Assembly: GCA_027531145.1 (NCBI GenBank)
Contig: JAPZRF010000001.1
Location: 62,001 to 126,000 of the forward strand
Length of the DNA: 64,000 bases
Direction: 5' to 3'
Source of the DNA: Brevundimonas sp.
GTDB lineage: Bacteria; Pseudomonadota; Alphaproteobacteria; Caulobacterales; Caulobacteraceae
Made by a program: the position numbers and the translations under genes. This document shows, piece by piece, positions 1 to 7,664 of this stretch (the stretch's first letter is position 1; each line of letters opens with the position of its first letter). The notes under the pieces were generated by a model. The model had not been told where the DNA came from. It worked only from the letters and a program-made list of their open reading frames with translations, and ran no database searches.

Positions 1-57
1 CTGATCCCCGACAGGCGCGACGCCCCTTCGGGGATGACGCGGGGTGGCGCTGTTTGT

Positions 58-89
58 CATCCCCGAAGCCCGAAGGGCTGTCGGGGATG
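58..89. repeat. Intergenic hairpin next to tRNA-Met
   Basis: An inverted repeat with arms of the form ATCCCCGA-AGCCC and GGGCT-TCGGGGAT around a GAA turn lies directly against the 3' CCA end of the tRNA gene. A related partial copy (CCCCGACAGG, then CCCCTTCGGGGATGACGC) sits at 3-42. It could serve as a tRNA transcript end or processing hairpin, but no U-run follows, so I treat it as an intergenic palindromic repeat. Confidence 0.6.
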
Positions 90-164
90 GTGGCTGGGGG
101 CGGGCTCGAACCGCCGACCTGTGGGTTATGAATCCACCGCTCTAACCAGCTGAGCTACCCAGCC
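88..164 (-). tRNA. tRNA-Met (anticodon CAU), CCA encoded
   Basis: Read on the minus strand this folds as a full cloverleaf: acceptor stem GGCTGGG pairing with CCCAGCC, discriminator A, encoded CCA, D-arm GCTC/GAGC, T-arm GGCGG/CCGCC with TTCGAGC loop, and anticodon loop TTCATAA (CAT). The first pair is G1-C72, so it is not an initiator tRNA, which would have an unpaired position 1. Elongator methionine is the best call; a lysidine-modified isoleucine tRNA also has CAU but its acceptor stem normally differs. The closing pair of the anticodon stem is A31-C39, a non-Watson-Crick pair. Confidence 0.95.
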
Positions 165-300
165 CCGGCCGGGTCGGTCGAGGACCCCGGCGTCGAGAGA
201 CGCGGCCTATAGCCTCGCCGGGGCGCGGCGGCAAGTCGCGCGACGGACGCCGGCGCGCTAGGCTAGATCAACGCCACCTGAATGGTCCGGGAGACTCCTG

Positions 301-1530
301 ATGCGCCACGCCTGGTTCGCCGCCGCCGTCCTCGCCGCCCTCGCCACCGCCTGCTCGGCCCAGGAGGCCGCCGCGCCCGCCGCGCCGGGGACCCCGGTCG
401 AGACCCGGCCCGCCAACGCCCCGACCCAGGCGCCCGCCTTCGCCGGCCAGACCCGCGCCCCGGCGGTGGTCACGCCGGTGGCGCTGGCGCACACGGTGGT
501 GGCGCGCGGGCTGGAGCATCCCTGGGGCCTGGCCCAGCTGCCTGATGGCCGCTGGCTGGTTACCGAGCGGCCCGGACGGCTGCGGGTGATCGGCACCGAC
601 GGCAGCGTCAGCGCCCCGGTGGCCGGCCTGCCGGAGGTCTTCGCCCAGCGTCAGGGCGGCCTGCTGGACGTCATCATCAGCCCGACCTTCGCCCGGGACC
701 GGCTGATCTACTGGAGCTATTCCGAGCCGCGCGGCGAGAGCGGCAACGGCACCGCCGTGGCCCGCGCGCGCCTGTCGGCCGACGGGACCCGCGTCGAGAA
801 TTTGCAGGTCATCTTCCGCGCGATCCCGCCCTACGGCAACGGCATGCACTATGGCTCGGCCCTGACCTTCGATGCCCGGGGCCGGCTCTATGTGACGATC
901 GGCGAGCGCTCGGACCGGGCCACCCGGCCCCAGGCCCAGGCGCTGGACAGCCACTACGGCAAGACGGTGCGCATCAACGCCGACGGCAGCGTGCCGGCCG
1001 ACAATCCCTTCGTCGGCCGCGCCGGGGCCCTGCCGGAGATCTTCAGCCTCGGCCACCGAAACGCCCAGGGCATCGCCCTGCGCCCCTCGACCGGCCAGAT
1101 CTGGTCGATCGAGCACGGCGCGCGCGGCGGCGACGAGCTGAACCTTGAGGTGGCCAGCGCCAACTACGGCTGGCCCGACGTGACCTACGGCATCGAGTAC
1201 AACGGCCAGACCATCTCGGAGGGCATCACCGCCCGCGACGGCGTGGTCCAGCCGGACTACTACTGGGATCCGTCGATCGCGCCGGGCGGCATGACCTTCT
1301 ATGACGCGGTCCTGGTGCCGGCGTGGCGCGGCGACCTGTTCGTCACCGCCCTGAACGGCAAGCACCTGGCGCGGCTGGTGCTGAACGGCAACCGGGTGGT
1401 CGGCGAGGAGCGGCTGCTGACGGATCTGAACCAGCGCCTGCGCGACGTGGTGGTCGGTGCCGACGGCGCCCTCTACGTCATCACCGACGAGGACGACGGC
1501 CAGCTGGTCCGCCTCGCCCCGGCGGGGTGA
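301..1530 (+). CDS. PQQ-dependent sugar dehydrogenase family lipoprotein (YliI/Asd-like)
   Basis: A 409-residue exported protein of the soluble aldose sugar dehydrogenase (GSDH beta-propeller) family, which oxidises sugars with PQQ. The N-terminus is a signal peptide ending in LATACSA, so Cys18 is a plausible lipidation site, followed by a low-complexity Ala/Pro linker to about residue 60. The propeller has typical family blocks: the start HPWGLAQLPDGRWLVTERPG, then NGMHYGSAL, SLGHRNAQGIAL and IEHGARGGDELN. The start follows GGGAG at good spacing. It is monocistronic. Family assignment is strong; the real substrate and PQQ use are inferred from the family only, since no PQQ synthesis genes are in view. 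Confidence 0.9.
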   Translation: MRHAWFAAAVLAALATACSAQEAAAPAAPGTPVETRPANAPTQAPAFAGQTRAPAVVTPVALAHTVVARGLEHPWGLAQLPDGRWLVTERPGRLRVIGTDGSVSAPVAGLPEVFAQRQGGLLDVIISPTFARDRLIYWSYSEPRGESGNGTAVARARLSADGTRVENLQVIFRAIPPYGNGMHYGSALTFDARGRLYVTIGERSDRATRPQAQALDSHYGKTVRINADGSVPADNPFVGRAGALPEIFSLGHRNAQGIALRPSTGQIWSIEHGARGGDELNLEVASANYGWPDVTYGIEYNGQTISEGITARDGVVQPDYYWDPSIAPGGMTFYDAVLVPAWRGDLFVTALNGKHLARLVLNGNRVVGEERLLTDLNQRLRDVVVGADGALYVITDEDDGQLVRLAPAG

Positions 1531-1554
1531 GGGGCCGACAGGGGGCGCGCCGTC

Positions 1555-1664
1555 GCCCCTCCACCGCTTCGCGGTCCCCCTCCCCACTCCGTGGGGAGGA
1601 AAGGCGCTTCTCCTGCCCATTTCATGGGGAGGTGGATCGCCGCGCAGCGGCGAGACGTAGGGGC
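1555..1664. repeat. Dispersed intergenic repeat, family I, copy 1
   Basis: A 110-nt unit bounded by GCCCCTCC and a matching ...AGGGGC end. It contains two hairpins: CCTCCCCAC-TCC-GTGGGGAGG and a weaker one around GCCCATTTCATGGGG. The same layout recurs at 28602-28710 and 45241-45354, with a partial inverted copy at 31361-31420, always between genes. It separates the sugar dehydrogenase gene from the convergent TIGR02186 gene. Confidence 0.85.
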
Positions 1665-1677
1665 CTCGCGCTACACC

Positions 1678-2469
1678 CTACCGCGCGCGGAACAGGCGGG
1701 AGGCGAGCCAGCCGGCACCGGCGGCGAGCAGCACGCTCAACAGGCCATAAAGCCACGGGCGGCGCATGGCGAAAGTGTAGACGTCGCGCTCCAGCCCGAC
1801 CTTTTCGACCGTCATGGTCAGGCTGGTGACCGCCACCGGTGCCCCCTCCTGGAACAGCCAGACCTGGGCATTGTACCGGCCGGTGGGGGCCGTGGCCGGC
1901 AGGGTCAGATCGGCGCGGAACAGCCCGCGGTCGACGAAGCGCACCCCGTCCGGATCACTGGCGTAGAGACCGGCCTCGGTCTTCAGCCGGACCACGGCAC
2001 GGCGCCAGTCGAGGTAGTCGTCGCCCAGCCGGCTGACCACCACGTCGCGCACCCCGTAGCGGGTCACCATCCGGCTCTCCTCCGGAGCGTCGATGCGCAG
2101 GTGATCCAGGCCGATGGCCAGCCGCCGCAGCTGGCCGAAGTCGGCGATCTCGGCCAGCGGCCGGGTCGAGGCGGTGGCGTAGTAGCTGGGCGCGCCCTCG
2201 AACAGCACCGGGCGGCTGTTGAGCCACAGGCCGGCGACCTGGTGCTTGCGCACGAGGCGCAGGGCGCCGTCCGGCCCGCGTACCACGACGATCACATCAG
2301 TCGGGGTGTCGGTCGGATTGAACACCGCCCCGAACAGGGTGACCGAGGCCCCGGTGAAGCCGGCATCGACATGGATGCGGGCGTCGGTCAGACCGGCGGC
2401 GACGGCCGGCTCGGACAGGGTGGCGACGCTCTCGGCCGGCGGCGGCGGGATGACGACCGGCGGGATCAT
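1678..2469 (-). CDS. TIGR02186 family membrane-anchored protein
   Basis: A 263-residue protein of the TIGR02186 family, found next to TauE/SafE permeases in alphaproteobacteria. The bulk is an extracytoplasmic beta-rich domain (for example GASVTLFGAVFNPTD near residues 38-52); one C-terminal membrane helix lies at about residues 238-257 before a basic tail. Its ATG overlaps the TauE stop as ATGA, so the two are translationally coupled. Family members usually carry an N-terminal signal peptide; this one starts MIPPVVIPPPP and the frame upstream shows none, so export is unclear. Exact role unknown. Confidence 0.8.
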   Translation of the reverse strand: MIPPVVIPPPPAESVATLSEPAVAAGLTDARIHVDAGFTGASVTLFGAVFNPTDTPTDVIVVVRGPDGALRLVRKHQVAGLWLNSRPVLFEGAPSYYATASTRPLAEIADFGQLRRLAIGLDHLRIDAPEESRMVTRYGVRDVVVSRLGDDYLDWRRAVVRLKTEAGLYASDPDGVRFVDRGLFRADLTLPATAPTGRYNAQVWLFQEGAPVAVTSLTMTVEKVGLERDVYTFAMRRPWLYGLLSVLLAAGAGWLASRLFRAR

Positions 2470-3389
2470 CGCACCACCCCCGGGGCGAAGGCGAACATAT
2501 CGTCGGGCCGGACGAACAGCTCGAGGCCCATCTGGATGCCGACGAGCAGGACGATCAGGCCGAGGGCGGCGCGCAGCTCCTCGGCGCGGAAGCGGCGGGA
2601 CAGGCGGGCACCGTACTGGGCCCCGACCACGCCGCCGACCAGCAGCAGGGTGGCCAGCACCACATCGACCGTCTGGTTGCGCCCGGCCTGTAGCACGGTG
2701 GTGATGGCGGTGGTGATGATGATCTGGAAGAGGCTGGTGCCGACCACCACCTGGGCCCGCATGCGCAGGATGTAGAGCATGGCCGGCACGAGAATGAAGC
2801 CGCCGCCCACGCCCATGATGGCCGACAATACCCCGGCGAACACCCCGAGGGCGAACGGCGGCAGGGCGCTGACGTACAGGCCCGAGCGCGGGAAACGAAG
2901 GCGCAGCGGCAGGCCATAGAGCCACAACGGCCGGCGGCGGGCCCGGCGTGACGCGGGGCGGCCACGCCGCCGGATGAGGATCTCGGTCAGGCTCTCCTTC
3001 AGCATAAGGGTTCCGATGGCCCCGAGGAAGACCAGGTAGGATACCGCCACCACCAGATCAGCCTGGCCCAGCAGGCGCAGGTAGCGGAACACCTCAACCC
3101 CGCCGAGGGCCCCCAGCGCCCCGCCTAGGGCCATGATCCCGCCCATGCGGAAATCGACGCCCTGGCGCAGTGTGTAGGTGATGACGCCCGAGGTCGAGGA
3201 GGCGACGACGTGGCTGGACTGGCTGGCCACCGCCACCGACGGGGGAATGCCGAGGAAGACCAGCACCGGCGCCATCAGAAAGCCGCCGCCGATGCCGAAC
3301 AGGCCGGACACGAAGCCGACCACCGCTCCCAGCAGGACCAGCAGCGGCGCGTTCACCGAAACCTCGGCGATCGGCAGATAGATATCCAA
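2466..3389 (-). CDS. TauE/SafE family sulfite/anion exporter
   Basis: A 307-residue polytopic inner-membrane protein. Two homologous halves each carry the family glycine signature: SGLFGIGGGFLMAP near residues 29-42 and SAIMGVGGGFILVP near residues 188-201, as expected for the pseudo-twofold TauE/SafE fold. About eight hydrophobic segments are visible, with a basic cytosolic loop ([15 protein letters not shown]) between the halves. These proteins move sulfite, organosulfonates or related anions; the substrate cannot be read from sequence. It is upstream of and coupled to the TIGR02186 gene. Confidence 0.9.
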   Translation of the reverse strand: MDIYLPIAEVSVNAPLLVLLGAVVGFVSGLFGIGGGFLMAPVLVFLGIPPSVAVASQSSHVVASSTSGVITYTLRQGVDFRMGGIMALGGALGALGGVEVFRYLRLLGQADLVVAVSYLVFLGAIGTLMLKESLTEILIRRRGRPASRRARRRPLWLYGLPLRLRFPRSGLYVSALPPFALGVFAGVLSAIMGVGGGFILVPAMLYILRMRAQVVVGTSLFQIIITTAITTVLQAGRNQTVDVVLATLLLVGGVVGAQYGARLSRRFRAEELRAALGLIVLLVGIQMGLELFVRPDDMFAFAPGVVR

Positions 3390-3505
3390 AGGACGCGCCT
3401 TCGGCTGGAGGAACTCGACGCGCCGGACGGCGACACCCGGGCGCCGGTCTAGCGCGGGTGCGGCGGCAACGCTACCGCCCTCGCCCCTCGGGCGCGGGCC
3501 CGGCG

Positions 3506-6259
3506 TCAGCCCTCGGCGACGGCGTCGACCGGCTCGGCCTGGAAGCGGTCGGCCGCGGCGCGGGCGTCGCGCCGGGCGGCCTCGTTCAGGCCCAGCCCGA
3601 TGCGCTCGGCGGCGGTCGTGGCCTCGGTGTCGCCGTTGCGCGCGGCGATCAGGTACCAGAGATAGGCCTGCGCGGCATTGGCCGGCACGCCCTCGGCACC
3701 GGTCTCGTACATCCGGGCCAGATTGTACTGGCTGTCGGTCAGGCCGGCGCGGGCGGCGCGGGTGAACCAGCGAACGGCCTCGGCCTGGTCGCGCTCGCCG
3801 CCATCGCCGTCGAACAGGTACATGGCCAGATTATGCATCGCCAGGGTCTCGCCGCCCTCGGCGGCGCGGCGGGTCCACTGGCGCGCGAGGGCCATATCGG
3901 CCGGCAAGCCGCCCTGGCCGGTCTCGTACAGCTGGGCCAGATGCACCTGTGCGCGCAGGCTGCCGGCCTCGGCGGCCTCGGTGATGTCGGCCACGGCGGC
4001 CTCGTCGCCGCCCTCGAAGGCGGCGGCCGCCTCATCGTACAGGCGCTCGACCTCGGCCGGAACAGCAGGGGCCGGCGTCAGGGCCAGGGCCAGGGGCGCG
4101 GTCTCCTGGCCGTCGGCCGCTGGGACGGGAGCACCGACTCGGCCGCTGAGGTTGTTGTAGCCCCAGATGATGCTGCTGGTGACGGCCACGGCGGTGACCG
4201 AGGCCACCAAGGTCTTACCGACGATCGAGCCGTCGTTGCGGGCCTGCTTGTCGAGCCGCTCCTGCAGCCGCGACTTGCCACCCCGCTTCAGGCCGAAGCT
4301 GGCGCGGGCCGGTTTGGCGTCGGCCGCAGTCATGGCGGCGCGGGCGGCGTCCAGCGCCTCGCGGGCGCTGCTGGCGCGGCGGATCTGGCGCGGGTCTACG
4401 AACTCGGTCTCGGCGGCGAAGGGCTCGCCGGCATCGTCGTGCGGATCGCGCGCAACCGCCTCGGTCGCCACCAGCACATCGCGGACCTCGGCACCACCGA
4501 AGCCGCCGAATGCCGGCGCGTGGGGCTCGGCCTCCGACTCCGCCCAGGCCGCCTCGGCAGCCGCCGGCTCGAACGCCGGCGGGGTGAGGAACACAGGCGG
4601 CGGAGCCTCGTCCGGCCGGCCGAAGCCGCTGACCGGGCGCATCACCGGTTCCGCCGGCTCGGCCGCTTCGGGCGCAGCCTCGGCGGTGACGGTAGGGAAG
4701 GGTCTGGTCCCGGCGGCCCAGCTGTCCTCGCCCTCAAAGGTCTCGGGGAAGGCGGCAGCGCGCCAGTCGCCGTCCGGCGAGGGCGGGATCGGGGGCGGCC
4801 CCAGCGACTCGGGCGACAGGAGCATGGGTGCCACCGGCGCGCCGGCATGCCGGTCTATATCACGGGCCTCGATCGACCGCTTCGCGTCGGCCAGCAGCCG
4901 CGCGGTGCGCTCCTCGGACAGGCGCATGCGCTCGGCCAGCTCGCCGGAGGCGCGGTCGTAGCGATGCTCGATCCTGTCGGTGGTGCGGGCCAGGCGCTCG
5001 CCGATCTCGTCCAGCGCCTGGGCCGAGCGCCGCTCGGACACGCTGATGCGCTCGGACAACCGTTCGGAGATGCGGCTGACCTCGCCGCCCAGCTTCTCGA
5101 TGGCCAGGGCGTGGCGGTCATCAGCGAGGGTAAGGCGACGCTCGAGCGTCTCGGCGACACGGCGGCTGTCGCGCTCGAGCCTCGCCCCGAGTTCGGCCTG
5201 CAACGTCTTGAGGCCCTCGTCGCCGGCGCGCTCGACCCGCTCCATCCGGCCGTTCAGGTTGCGGGCGATGTTGAGGAGCTCTCGGCCCATGGCCTCGACC
5301 GCCCCGGCGCTGCGCGCTTCGGCGGCGCGGGCCTGGTCGCCGACCTGCTCTACGGCGCGCTCGATGCGGTCGAGCCGGCTTTCATGCTGGGCCGTCTCGA
5401 GACGCCGCAGCATCTCCTCGCGGCTGTCGGCGACCTGACGCGACAGGGTCTCCGCCAGCTTCTCGAAACGGGCCGCCTCACGCGCGCCCTCGGGCACGAC
5501 GCGGGTCTCGGCGGCGCTGAGCCGCTGGTCCAGCCGGGCGAAGGAGGCTTCAAGCGCGCGCAGGGCGTCGCCGGTCTTTTCCTGAGCCTGGTCGAGCCGG
5601 GCGCGCAAGCGCTCCAGCTCCTCGCCGCCCATGGTACCGGTCCAGCGCAGCTCCAGCCGCCCCTGGGCCGCCTCGATCTGCCCGCGCAGCTCGTTCATGC
5701 CCGTGCGCTGGCGTTCCTCGATATCGTACAGGCGCGAGGCAAGGCCCGCTACCGAGGTCTCGGTGCGCTTGAAGGACTCCGCAGTTTGCGGGCCGACCTC
5801 CTGTTCGAAGCGGCGCAGGCGACGGTGGCCCTCGCGCAGCTCCTCGGCGATGTCATCGATGCGACGGCCGTGGGTCGACAGATTCCCGTCCTGAGCGTCG
5901 AGGCGGCGGACCAGCCCGGCCACCGCCTGGTCCACACCCTGGATGGCGATGGTGGCGCGGCGCTCGGAGGCCTCGAGTCGGGCGGCGATGGTCTCGACCG
6001 AGGCGGCCATGCGCTGCAAGGTATCGTCCTCGCCCGGATAAGCGTCGTCCATCCGGCGCGACCGGCCCCGACGCTCGTACAGGTCGGCGGCGTGCGGACG
6101 GCGCGACAGGGGCACCACGCCCTCGTCCTCATCCTCGTCGAGGATCATGGTGTTGAGCCACTCGCCGAGAGTCAGGCCGGAGCGCCGCGCCAGATCCTTG
6201 GCGATCTCGCGCGCCTTGGGGTCTATTCCCTTCACGCTCCACGGCGCGGCTGCGCTCAC
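3506..6259 (-). CDS. podJ: PodJ-like polar organelle development/localization factor
   Basis: PodJ is the Caulobacter scaffold that marks the new (swarmer) pole and recruits pilus, flagellar and signalling proteins. I place the start at the GTG at 6259 (917 residues): GGGAG sits 8 nt upstream, and the product opens with the PodJ-like PWSVKGIDPKAREIA and RSGLTLGEWLN motifs. A long charged coiled coil spans about residues 50-470, an acidic/proline-rich linker about 480-640, one membrane helix about 681-703, and Sel1 repeats about 740-880 (for example AQVHLAQLYETG, SQYNLARMYETG). The protein ends soon after the Sel1 repeats; the C-terminal peptidoglycan-binding domain I recall for Caulobacter PodJ is not seen. 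Upstream lie a GANTC site, a DnaA-like box and a CtrA box. Confidence 0.82.
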   Translation of the reverse strand: MSAAAPWSVKGIDPKAREIAKDLARRSGLTLGEWLNTMILDEDEDEGVVPLSRRPHAADLYERRGRSRRMDDAYPGEDDTLQRMAASVETIAARLEASERRATIAIQGVDQAVAGLVRRLDAQDGNLSTHGRRIDDIAEELREGHRRLRRFEQEVGPQTAESFKRTETSVAGLASRLYDIEERQRTGMNELRGQIEAAQGRLELRWTGTMGGEELERLRARLDQAQEKTGDALRALEASFARLDQRLSAAETRVVPEGAREAARFEKLAETLSRQVADSREEMLRRLETAQHESRLDRIERAVEQVGDQARAAEARSAGAVEAMGRELLNIARNLNGRMERVERAGDEGLKTLQAELGARLERDSRRVAETLERRLTLADDRHALAIEKLGGEVSRISERLSERISVSERRSAQALDEIGERLARTTDRIEHRYDRASGELAERMRLSEERTARLLADAKRSIEARDIDRHAGAPVAPMLLSPESLGPPPIPPSPDGDWRAAAFPETFEGEDSWAAGTRPFPTVTAEAAPEAAEPAEPVMRPVSGFGRPDEAPPPVFLTPPAFEPAAAEAAWAESEAEPHAPAFGGFGGAEVRDVLVATEAVARDPHDDAGEPFAAETEFVDPRQIRRASSAREALDAARAAMTAADAKPARASFGLKRGGKSRLQERLDKQARNDGSIVGKTLVASVTAVAVTSSIIWGYNNLSGRVGAPVPAADGQETAPLALALTPAPAVPAEVERLYDEAAAAFEGGDEAAVADITEAAEAGSLRAQVHLAQLYETGQGGLPADMALARQWTRRAAEGGETLAMHNLAMYLFDGDGGERDQAEAVRWFTRAARAGLTDSQYNLARMYETGAEGVPANAAQAYLWYLIAARNGDTEATTAAERIGLGLNEAARRDARAAADRFQAEPVDAVAEG

Positions 6260-6260
6260 T

Positions 6261-6265
6261 GATTC
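6261..6265. promoter_or_regulatory. GANTC (CcrM) site in podJ leader
   Basis: GATTC lies one base upstream of the proposed podJ GTG start. GANTC is the CcrM methylation target, and GcrA acts at methylated GANTC promoters in Caulobacter. The site is seen; its function here is inferred, and a single 5-mer is weak evidence alone. Confidence 0.4.
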
Positions 6266-6353
6266 GTCTCCCGCCTCTACTCCAGACGCTATGCGGCCAG
6301 ATGAAGGGTGTAAACGCAGGGTTAACCGCAAGATGTGGTAGCTGCCGATCTTC

Positions 6354-6363
6354 CTGTGGACAG
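6354..6363. promoter_or_regulatory. DnaA-box-like 10-mer upstream of podJ
   Basis: CTGTGGACAG; its complement contains CTGTCCACA, with the TCCACA core of DnaA boxes and two mismatches to TTATCCACA. The identical 10-mer occurs upstream of gcrA at 50452-50461. Both genes are reported DnaA targets in Caulobacter. Confidence 0.45.
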
Positions 6364-6399
6364 CGCCCGCACCGGACGATCCAGATCGCCCCGACAGGG

Positions 6400-6414
6400 T
6401 TAAGGGCGGGTTAA
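6400..6414. promoter_or_regulatory. CtrA box upstream of podJ
   Basis: TTAAGGGCGGGTTAA is a perfect TTAA-N7-TTAA CtrA recognition site. A further TTAA at 6418-6421 and a GGTTAACC element at about 6320-6327 lie nearby. The box is about 140 bp upstream of the podJ GTG and about 90 bp upstream of the rightward small gene at 6505, so it could act on either, podJ being the likelier target. Confidence 0.7.
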
Positions 6415-6504
6415 TCGTTAACGTCGCCTACCGCACCGGACCACCTTGCCGGACCCGGACGCGGGCCCCAGATGGGGCCTCCGCCTCGACAGACCGGCCC
6501 GCCC

Positions 6505-6705
6505 ATGTCCCTGTCCACCACCTTCATGCTGCTCGCCGCCAGCCTCGGCCTGGCGCTGTTCGCCGGCTGGCGCGGGGCCCTGCCGCCGGACCTGAGGCGC
6601 GGGGTGCGCATGGTCCCCTGGCGCTTCGTCATGCTGCTGTCCGGCACCGTGGCCTTCTTCGCCATCATCCACCTCGGTGCCCTGTTCGGCGCGCCGGTGC
6701 GCTGA
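6505..6705 (+). CDS. Small two-helix membrane protein, function unknown
   Basis: A 66-residue protein with two hydrophobic segments (about residues 5-22 and 40-62) separated by a basic stretch, PPDLRRGVRMVP. No family is recognised with certainty. Support comes from alphaproteobacterial codon use and a clean hydrophobic pattern; no convincing Shine-Dalgarno precedes the ATG. It lies between the podJ control region and rsmI, about 75 bp upstream of the latter. Confidence 0.55.
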   Translation: MSLSTTFMLLAASLGLALFAGWRGALPPDLRRGVRMVPWRFVMLLSGTVAFFAIIHLGALFGAPVR

Positions 6706-6779
6706 GGGCCGGCGGACCTCGGCCCGCACCCCGCGTCGGAGCGGTTGAGGCGGACGGCGGCGCCTGTCACCCTCCGGGG

Positions 6780-7664
6780 ATGAGCACCGCCTCCGCCCCG
6801 CCCCCTGCCCGACCCCGCGTCGAGCCGCCGCCGCGACCCGTGGCACCGGGCCTCTACCTGGTGGCCACGCCCATCGGCAATCTGCGCGACATAACCCTCA
6901 GGGCGCTGGACGTGCTGGGCGTCGCCGATCTGGTGCTGGCCGAGGACACCCGCGTCACCGCCCGGCTGCTCAACGCCTACGGGCTGAAGGCGAAGCTGGA
7001 GCGGGCCGATGACCACGCCGGCGGCCGGGCGGCCGGGCTGGCCGTCGAGGCGGTCGGCTCGGGGCAGGTCGTGGCGCTGGTCAGTGACGCCGGCACTCCG
7101 CTGGTGTCCGACCCCGGCTATGTGGTGGCGCGGGCGGTGATCGCCGCCGGCCTGCCGGTGCATCCGGTCCCCGGCCCGTCCAGCCTGCTGGCGGCCCTGA
7201 GCGTCGCCGGCCTGCCCGCCGACCGGGTGCTGTTCACCGGCTTCGTCCCGCCGAAGTCCGCCGCCCGCCGCGCCTTTCTGGAAGGCCTGGCGGCGGAGAA
7301 GGCCACGCTGGTGCTGTTCGAAACCGGCCCGCGCCTGCGCGAGTCGCTGAGGGACATGGCGACGATGCTGGGCCCACGCCCGGCCGCGGTCACCCGCGAG
7401 CTGACCAAGCTCTACGAAACCTGCGTGCGCGGTTCGCTGGACGAGCTGGCGACCGACCCGACGCTCGAGGCCCCCAAGGGCGAGATCGTCGTGGTCATCG
7501 GCCCCGGCGAGGCCGAGGCGGCCAGCGCCGACGATGTCGACCGGGCCCTGACCGAGGCCCTTGGGCGGCTGCCGCCGGGCGAGGCGGCGGCGGAGGTGGC
7601 CCGGGCGCTGGGCCAGTCGCGCAAGACGCTCTACCGCCGGGCCCTGGAGCTGAAGGCCGGATGA
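6780..7664 (+). CDS. rsmI: 16S rRNA (cytidine(1402)-2'-O)-methyltransferase RsmI
   Basis: A 294-residue SAM-dependent methyltransferase of the tetrapyrrole-methylase fold that 2'-O-methylates C1402 in the ribosomal P site. The family start LYLVATPIGNLRDITLRAL is at about residues 25-43 after a proline-rich extension, followed by AEDTRVTARLL, LVSDAGTPLVSDPG and PVPGPSSLLAAL. The C-terminal basic segment QSRKTLYRRALELK matches the family's helix-turn-helix-like tail. Its stop overlaps the yraN start as ATGA. Length and motifs are complete. Confidence 0.96.
   Translation: MSTASAPPPARPRVEPPPRPVAPGLYLVATPIGNLRDITLRALDVLGVADLVLAEDTRVTARLLNAYGLKAKLERADDHAGGRAAGLAVEAVGSGQVVALVSDAGTPLVSDPGYVVARAVIAAGLPVHPVPGPSSLLAALSVAGLPADRVLFTGFVPPKSAARRAFLEGLAAEKATLVLFETGPRLRESLRDMATMLGPRPAAVTRELTKLYETCVRGSLDELATDPTLEAPKGEIVVVIGPGEAEAASADDVDRALTEALGRLPPGEAAAEVARALGQSRKTLYRRALELKAG

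Noticed and set aside
3458-6262. Very long open frame on the plus strand opposite podJ
   Set aside because: It is antisense to a clear PodJ-like gene, with a low-complexity Gly/Leu/Ala/Arg-rich translation typical of the reverse strand of high-GC genes.
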